Notes under the pieces: generated by a model
Database searches by the model: none
Told to the model about the DNA's origin: nothing
The model's input: only the letters and a program-made list of their open reading frames with translations
Position numbers and translations under genes: made by a program
Origin: Pteria penguin
Lineage: Eukaryota > Mollusca > Bivalvia > Pterioida > Pteriidae
NCBI GenBank assembly: GCA_035048485.1
Contig: CM068583.1
Location: 69,056,306-69,120,305 of the forward strand
Direction of reading: 5' to 3'
Length of the DNA stretch: 64,000 nt
Part shown: piece after piece, positions 36,401 to 45,400 of the stretch
How the letters are laid out: each line of letters starts with the position of its first letter
How positions within the stretch are numbered: position 1 is the stretch's first letter

Positions 36401-39400
36401 GAGTTAAGAGAATTAACGAAGTTAACATGTTTTATGATTGATATTCATGAATAAAACAAATATTCAGTGTTCCAGACATAGAATTTTCTTGAGCTTTACC
36501 TGGTATATTGCATTTCTTTTCAGGCTTATGATGCATGCCAACTAGTCAAGCAGTATAATGGTCCGCCCCTGGAAATCCTCGTGGATCAGGTGCGTCTCTC
36601 CTCATTCAATATCAGTTATTTTTCATCACCATTATTACCAGTGAATTATCCGTCATTTTTTGTTTTTCACACATCAATTAATAAAACTGGACAAAATTCA
36701 AGGGCATATATATTTATACATCCCTGACAAATTTTGTCCACTTGGATGGATCATTTATTGGATTAATTATGCCAGTACTAAACATTATAGTAATATTGTT
36801 GCCGTGGGTTGGTAAGAAATTAATTTTATCTTGTTTAAAGTTACAGATACATGCTATATTCACTGCAGAGAATGGCAATTGTCCAGTTCTCATATCTTCG
36901 CCGCAATGTTTTTAAGTCTTGCCTACCGCAATCACAGCAATCTTTGCTCTTAAACTGACGTATTGTTAATGCAGATTTACCACAAATCACCACAACAATT
37001 GCAGTGAATCACTGCAGCATTGCGGCAATTCATGGTGACCCAGCTATCTTCAAATATGTAAACCGTGCTCAAATATTTTACTTAAAATGCCTTACACTTA
37101 TTATTGCCTCAGGTGATTTTTCTGTTGGCATTTTTGTTATTTTATAATACTTGACTTTAGATACCCATTTTATTGTTACACAAGATTGCATTATGTTGAT
37201 AAGAAATATTAACCTTTGACGATTTTGTTAGATAAGGGTTCCAGTTCACTTTGACAACAATCTGATTCAAGTGATTTCTATATATCCTGCATATTTGGTA
37301 AATATTGAAAAAAATAGATACATTTTTAATCAGGTTGCTTCTTGCAAGTGGAATTGTAAGAGAATTTTGAAAATGGCTTGGATAATTTCTTTGATGGGCA
37401 TCAAATCAAGGTCAAGCAAAATACGAAAATAACTGGTATCACATTCATATATTTGGTTAAGCTTACAGATTTTAGTTTAGGCTTTCGACAACAGTCAGGA
37501 TTATTAGGGGGAAAAAATGTTTATGTAAATGTTGTTATGAATGTTCACCACTAAATTTAGATACATGTATTCTCATCAATATATTTTTTGTATTTAATCT
37601 ATCATTTTTTAAATACAATTAAGAATGTCTCTCGCACTTGGATAATTAATAATGCATTTAATTTGGGAAAAAATACTGTGAAATAAATAGCGCTCAAGCA
37701 AACTCACTTGTGTTGTGCATCAATTATTAGACAAGATTTTAAAATGCTTATATGTACATATGATAGTTATATGAGTGATTGATGACGTGGTGTGCGGTGA
37801 TTTGCAGTGAAATGAATGCAATCGCCCGCGTCAAAGTAGTCAATCATGATATGCGGAGAATTGGACAATCAGCAATCTGCATCTATTTTAGTGTATCTTC
37901 ATGATTATCATACTGGGTGTTCTTATTATTTGCTGAATTAGCACTTTTTGTCTGACTGATGTGTGTGTATAACATTTAACGGTAGGTTGACCAGGTATTG
38001 TTAGAAGGGGACATCTAAACCCAGTACAGGGATGTCTAGCTGTAAAGGTGAACGGGCCAATTACCGGTAATTAAATTACCGTCTTATTAAACGTCAAACA
38101 CACATTCAGATTAACTTATAATTAGGTATGTGAAACTCTAGTAAATACATCATTACATGGATCATTAGAGTTATCAGACATGCGAGAATGAAGGACTTAG
38201 AATCCATTCCATGGTAAATTAACTTCCTGGTGTGATTTTAATACATACTGACATTTCAGCATTTATGAGACATGCGAGAATGAAGGACAGTGAATCCATT
38301 CCATGGTAAATTAACTTCCTGATGAAAACCAAGTAGAATATAAAGAAAAATGTCTACTTGAAGAGCATATGTGAACCCCTTTGATGGAGTGGGATCAGGT
38401 GCCCGGGGAGAGTGAACATCTCCTGCTTGCTAGAAACACCCGTCACATATACCCATTAGAAAGAGTCAGATCGTGTAAATTCCATATATAGTTATATATG
38501 GAGAAGTCAAAGTAGGTAACCTTCTAGTATAGAAGGTGTCAAATTATATTTATTATACTTCCCATGTATACTGCACACTGACGAAATTGTCAGAAATTCT
38601 GAAAAAAAAAGTGCAGGTTATTCATGGGACATTTCTAGAAATTGAAAAATGTTATGAATATTCTATACATGCCTTTATGTTTGATATATTCACATGTGTT
38701 GGAAATAATATTATTGCTTTGTAAATGTTTATTTGATTGTTTCCACTTCTTTGTTTAGGGGAAATCTGATAACTTCCTTACTGATGGGCAGTTGCTGCCA
38801 GACAACTTTGTATCTGCCTGTGCTGAAAGCAAAATGCCAGTCATAATGAGAATGCAAGAGGTAAAATTTATTGATAAAAATATCTTCATTTGCAAAGGTC
38901 TTAGCCTTTTAAATTTAGGTATTGACTTCAGATCCTGGGTTTTTAGCTCATGTGAGCTAATTGTGATCGCTCGTCATCTAACATTTGTATAATTGTCCAT
39001 TGTAATTGTGATCACTCCTCATCTAACTGTTGTGTACCTGACCATTGTTATTGTGATCACTTCTCATCTAACTGTTGTGTACCTGACCATTGTAATTGTG
39101 ATCACTTCTCATCTAACTGTTGTGTACCTGATCATTGTAATTGTGATCACTTCTCATCTAACTGTTGTGTACCTGATCATTGTAATTGTGATCACTCCTC
39201 ATCTAACTGTTGTGTACCTGACCATTGTAATTGTGATCACTTCTCATCTAACTGTTGTGTACCTGATCATTGTAATTGTGATCACTCCTCATCTAACTGT
39301 TGTGTACCTGACCATTGTAATTGTGATCACTTCTCATCTAACTGTTGTGTACCTGACCATTGTAATTGTGATCACTTCTCATCTAACTGTTGTGTACCTG

Positions 39401-42400
39401 ACCATTGTAATTGTGATCACTTCTCATCTAACTGTTGTGTACCTGACCATTGTAATTGTGATCACTTCTCATCTAACTGTTGTGTACCTGACCATTGTAA
39501 TTGTGATCACTTCTCATCTAACTGTTGTGTACCTGACCATTGTAATTGTGATCACTTCTCATCTAACTGTTGTGTACCTGACCATTGTAATTGTGATCAC
39601 TTCTCATCTAACTGTTGTGTACCTGACCATTGTAATTGTGATCACTTCTCATCTAACTGTTGTGTACCTGACCATTGTAATTGTGATCACTTCTCATCTA
39701 ACTGTTGTGTACCTGACCATTGTAATTGTGATCACTTCTCATCTAACTGTTGTGTACCTGACCATTGTAATTGTGATCACTCCTCATCTAACTGTTGTGT
39801 ACCTGACCATTGTAATTGTGATCACTCCTCATCTAACTGTTGTGTACCTGACCATTGTAATTGTGATCACTTCTCATCTAACTGTTGTGTACCTGACCAT
39901 TGTAATTGTGATCACTCCTCATATAACTGTTGTGTACCTGACCATTGTAATTGTGATCACTTCTCATCTAACTGTTGTGTACCTGACCATTGTAATTGTG
40001 ATCACTTCTCATCTAACTGTTGTGTACCTGACCATTGTAATTGTGATCACTTCTCATCTAACTGTTGTGTACCTGACCATTGTAATTGTGATCACTTCTC
40101 ATCTAACTGTTGTGTACCTGACCATTGTAATTGTGATCACTTCTCATCTAACTGTTGTGTACCTGACCATTGTAATTGTGATCACTTCTCATCTAACTGT
40201 TGTGTACCTGACCATTGTAATTGTGATCACTTCTCATCTAACTGTTGTGTACCTGACCATTGTAATTGTGATCACTCCTCATCTAACTGTTGTGTACCTG
40301 ACCATTGTAATTGTGATCACTTCTCATCTAACTGTTGTGTACCTGACCATTGGAAACTTAATTGTGATCACTCTTCAGCTAACTGTTGTGTACCTGACCA
40401 TTGTAAATTAAATGTGATCACTCCTCATCTAAGTTGTGTACCTGTCCAGTGTAAACTAATTGTGATCACTCGGTATCTAACATTTTATACCTTTCCATTG
40501 TAGTTGTGATTACTTCTCATCTAACATTTATGTACCTGTCCATTATAAAACTAATTGTGATCACTCCTCATCTAACTGTTTTGTACCTATCGATTGTAAA
40601 CTGATTGTGATCACTCCTCGTCTAATATTCGTGTACCTGTCCATTGTAAGCGAATTGTGATCACTCTTCATCTAACTGTTATGTACCTGTCCATTGTAAA
40701 CTGATTGTGATCACTCCTCATCTAAATTTGTGTACCTGTCCATTGTAAACTTTTCATACTTTCCTCTTCTTCAGAACTGCTAAGGAGGGATTTTAATGAA
40801 TCTTTAAAAGGATGAAGTACTCAAGGTACCCAACAAATGTTGTTACTGTCAAACTTTGTTATGTCGAAGTTGAAGGGTTCGTAGAAAATTTTAGAGATAT
40901 CTATGTCTTTTGGATTATGTCATTTTTCATAGTTTAAAGTTATGTCTTTGATTTTCGAACGACACATAGTTTGTTATGCAGTTACTGTGTTTAAGTTATC
41001 TGATTTTGTGAATTAATTATAATTGTTCGTAATTTGAGTGCAAAACTGATTTTCAGAATTCTTTTTTTTTTTTAATAAATTTTTTCTTTTTAAAAAGAAA
41101 GGGTGATTGTGGTGCGGAACTCTTTGTTATTAATGTGCAAGGGTTCAAAGCTCTGTTCTTCAGAACAAATCAAAGGATTTTAATAAACTTAGCATGAATA
41201 AAGCACTCAAGGACAATGTCCCTTACAAGTACTGTCACTTTTTTTAGTTAGATCTGCCCGGGGGTTGGTCCATGGGGTAAGTCACGAGATGTACCATTTT
41301 TTTTAAGGGAAAATTTAGATGGATTGCTTAGAATGAAAATGAAAAACTAACTGCATGAGAGGACATATTACGACTCTCTTTATTTCTCATATGATCAAGG
41401 TGCTCAAATGAGAGATAGAGACCCATTTGGGCCTCTTGTTATTAACTTGGCTAACTAAGATAAAGGTTGATAAAATGAAATTTGTGTTATCATGCAGTCT
41501 GTTTATCCATCTATCAACTTTTCATAATTAACCAAGTCGCAATACTTAGCTGTTAATTTTATGCAGGGTGGGTGGATACATTAGGAATTTACAGAGGGTA
41601 AGAAATACAACAAAGAGTAATGATAATGATATTGGTATCTAACACTATAAGGAATACATGTTATAAATCGTTTGCCGTTTTTGTCTCACTTCCAAACAAG
41701 TGTCTTAACAAGTAAATTCATAGAATTGTGGTCCCCCGCTTTGGGGGTTCTATCAGTAAGGGTGCAGTGATCTCTGACATACAAACATGGTTGTGCATGT
41801 CTACAGACACACATGACAAATATGAAGGCCCTACGTCTTATGGTTAAAAAGTTACATTGAAGTAGGTGAAAGGTCATGGTCACATGATAAAAATTTCAGT
41901 ACCAACAGAAAGGTATTGCAATTAGGATGACACATGCCAAATATGGAGGCCTTATGTCTTACAATTAAAATGTTAAGACCAAGGTTAAAGTTTTTGTGAC
42001 AGACAGCCAGAATGACAAACAGATGGACATACGAATGAGATTTAATGTCCTCACGTTTTCGCGAAAGCGGGGGACAAAAAGGGTTGTGATTTTTTATTCC
42101 ATTTTGAAATCAAGTTTTGACACTTTCTTGACATCATTTTGGACTCCATTATTTTTTCACATTCTCACATGTTTCCTTGATTTTCATAATATATGAATGT
42201 TTTAGAATTATGTGGTATTGTAATGTATAGCTCCATGGTGACTTCTGCGACATAACTGAGCCGGTAACTCCTCTTTTTTCTTTTAGATACTGTAAATGTT
42301 GAAATGTTTTGGTGAGGATAATTTTCCACTTTTTCGCAATTACACAATTAGTGTGAAACTACGCCCCACACTAAATAAAACCCTCTCTGATCTTCTTGTA

Positions 42401-45400
42401 ATCCATCATGTTTCATGTGCATGTCCTTGATGATTTGTGTCATACTGCTTGGTCAGATGTCTTCTGTCTTCTCTTCTAGACTTAGGGCTATGTTTTACTG
42501 TTTATACTTCATTTTAAAACTGTGAAGGATTGTTAACATTTAACAGTGATATACAAAACAGCATTTCTGGTAAACATTTTATACATTCTCATGGTGGAAG
42601 GTGCCCTGTGTTTTACAAGGAAAGAGAGGCAACTGCAAACCAAAAAACTTGAAAGATTCTGACACCACGAAAAATTATTCCCACGTATTGTCAGACTTGT
42701 ATTTTTGGGAATTTCCCCTCCCCCTCACAAAAATAAATGTTTACAGTAGTTTTTCTGAAAAGGATACTTATTTTACAGAATAGTCTGCAGGGACTAAAAT
42801 TAACTGTTTTGACATAGTAGCCACCAGTCATTCTTGTCTTTATGCACTCTGCCTTTCTTGAACCAGGGACTAAAATAAGCGGTCGCCCACCCACTTAAAA
42901 AAGTCCGACAAAACAAACTTTGATTTATCGCTATTAAAAATGTACTAAAGTAAATATTTAGATGTAACCACAGTAATGCTAGAATGAAGTTTCACGAAGA
43001 AATATTTCAAAGTTTTAGAAAAAACAATAGTTTTGTTTTCCGACTCTGCATTAGCGTCCCTGTACTATTGTAGTTTTTAGTGTGTGTCCTCTGCGCCTTC
43101 AAACACTTGACAGACGGAGATGATGTAAGCACCCAAAAAACATTAGTATCAACAAAGAAATGCTCAAATGACTCAAAATATGAATATATTGTCAGTGAAA
43201 TGGCATTAAATGTTGATTCATGTTTGGCAGTTTTTAGTTGCCACTCGGGCGATCAAGTAGGAGGATTTTAGGGGCCAGGAAGCAAAAGTGGTTGTCTCGG
43301 GCGACCACTTATTTAGTCCCTTGGACTCTGATACTTTCTAATTTTCTCATGAGTTCAAGGTGCTCAGTTGAGCAGTATAGGCCTATTAGAACCTCTTGTT
43401 ATTATTATGTTCTCTAATTCGCAGTGTCGTAATTATTATAAATTCATAGGTAGAGTGATCATACATGTACATCACAAATGTTAGTTAGAATGTATCTTTA
43501 CTAGGATGTGTCTTTACTAATGTTAGTTAGGATGTATCTTTAATTTTACTTAGGATGTGTTTTTACTAATATAATAGTAGTTACGATGTGCCTTTACTAA
43601 TGTTAGTTAGGATGTGTCTTTTACTAATGTTAGTTAGGATGTATCTTTACTAATGTTTTCTAATGAGAGTGTCTCTTTCTGTTCATTCAGGATAGGTGAG
43701 AGATGGTGCTTGTCTATCTGAAGGCTGAAGTTTTTTTTTTCTTGATACTTTTATTTCCTCACAAACCACTGTCACCATGTATATGTAATGAAACACAAAA
43801 CTATCAATAATTCGAGGTTCTCTGCCCTAGAACCAAATTAATAAATCATTGTCATAGGGTCAGAGGTATATTTCACATGCATAGCAATTGGAGAACTATA
43901 TTTCAATTAAAACTTAGTAATTATTTACTTCATAGTTTCCAAATAGCCATTATTTTATCGATTTTATATTTCATGCCATGCCAGACATATGATGATTTGC
44001 CATTAAAAAAAATGTGTCAGTTTACTGTGTGGTCACAAAACTAGCATTCATCATAATGAAAATCCTGTCAAAAAATATTATGTCTGACATAAGGCTCCTT
44101 ACATCATGTTCAGTTTTAAAGATGTCTATTAAGGTCAATTGACAGCCAGTTTTTTTAGCTCAGTTGGACAATGTTCTGAAGAGCTAATGTTTATAGCCTC
44201 TGCAATTCAAGAAGACATAAACAGCCAGTTTAAAGATTTTTTAAATGTGCTTAGCTCCACTAATTCATAGGTTCATTCCTTATATTTTAGAAGAATTTTT
44301 ATCCTCTGATCTTTGCCTTAAAGCGAATTTCTAAACCTTTAACTTGTTATATCTTTTAAATAGTAAAATATAGGGCTTTCATACCACATTATTTTTCTTT
44401 GTGACCTTGATCTTTAAGTTAATCTTGGTTTTATCTTTGGAATAGTAAAAGGTAGGGTTTTTCGTATTCAATATATATATATCTTGTGATAAGAGCTCTT
44501 GACTGATATCATAGTTTCTTTCTTTCTTGCATTGACTGTTGATTCAGTTTTGAAAAAGTGTTACCCTTACCATTTCTTTAGAGATGCGAGAGATAGAATT
44601 TTCATACTGGTACTTAGCATCTGTATTTCTTGTGATAAGAGCTTTTAATTTGACTTTCCTTACTTATCTCAACTTTGACTATTATTTTGACAGTATCAGG
44701 TTGATTCTTTTCAGGGATATGATTACAGCTATTATTTTGACAGTATCTGGTTGATTCTTTTCAGGGATATGATTACAGCTATTATTTTGACAGTATGTGG
44801 TTGATTCTATTCAGGGATATGATTACAGCTATTATTTTGACAGTATCTGGTTGATTCTTTTCAGGGATATGATTACAGCTATTATTTTGACAGTATCTGG
44901 TTGATTCTTTTCAGGGATATGATTACAGCTATTATTTTGACAGTATCTGGTTGATTCTTTTCAGGGATATGATTACAGCTATTATTTTGACAGTATCTGG
45001 TAGCTATTATTTTGACAGTATGTGGTTGATTCTTTTCAGGGATATGATCACAGCTATTATTTTGACAGTATCTGGTAGCTATTATTTTGAGAGTATCTGG
45101 TTGATTCTTTTCAGGGATATGATCACAGCTATTATTTTGGCAGTATGTGGTTGATTCTATTCAGGGATATGATTACAGCTATTATTTTGACAGTATGTGG
45201 TTGATTCTTTTCAGGGATATGATCACAGCTATTATTTTGACAGTATCTGGTAGCTATTATTTTGAGAGTATCTGGTTGATTCTTTTCAGGGATATGATCA
45301 CAGCTATTATTTTGACAGTATCTGGTAGCTATTATTTTGACAGTATCTGGTTGATTCTTTTCAGGGATATGATCACAGCTATTATTTCATGGCCACCTTT

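Noticed and set aside
38993..40411. 472-codon open frame
   Set aside because: A 45-bp tandem repeat gives a 15-residue period. Near-identical units cannot accumulate a stop unless the unit has one. Intronic.
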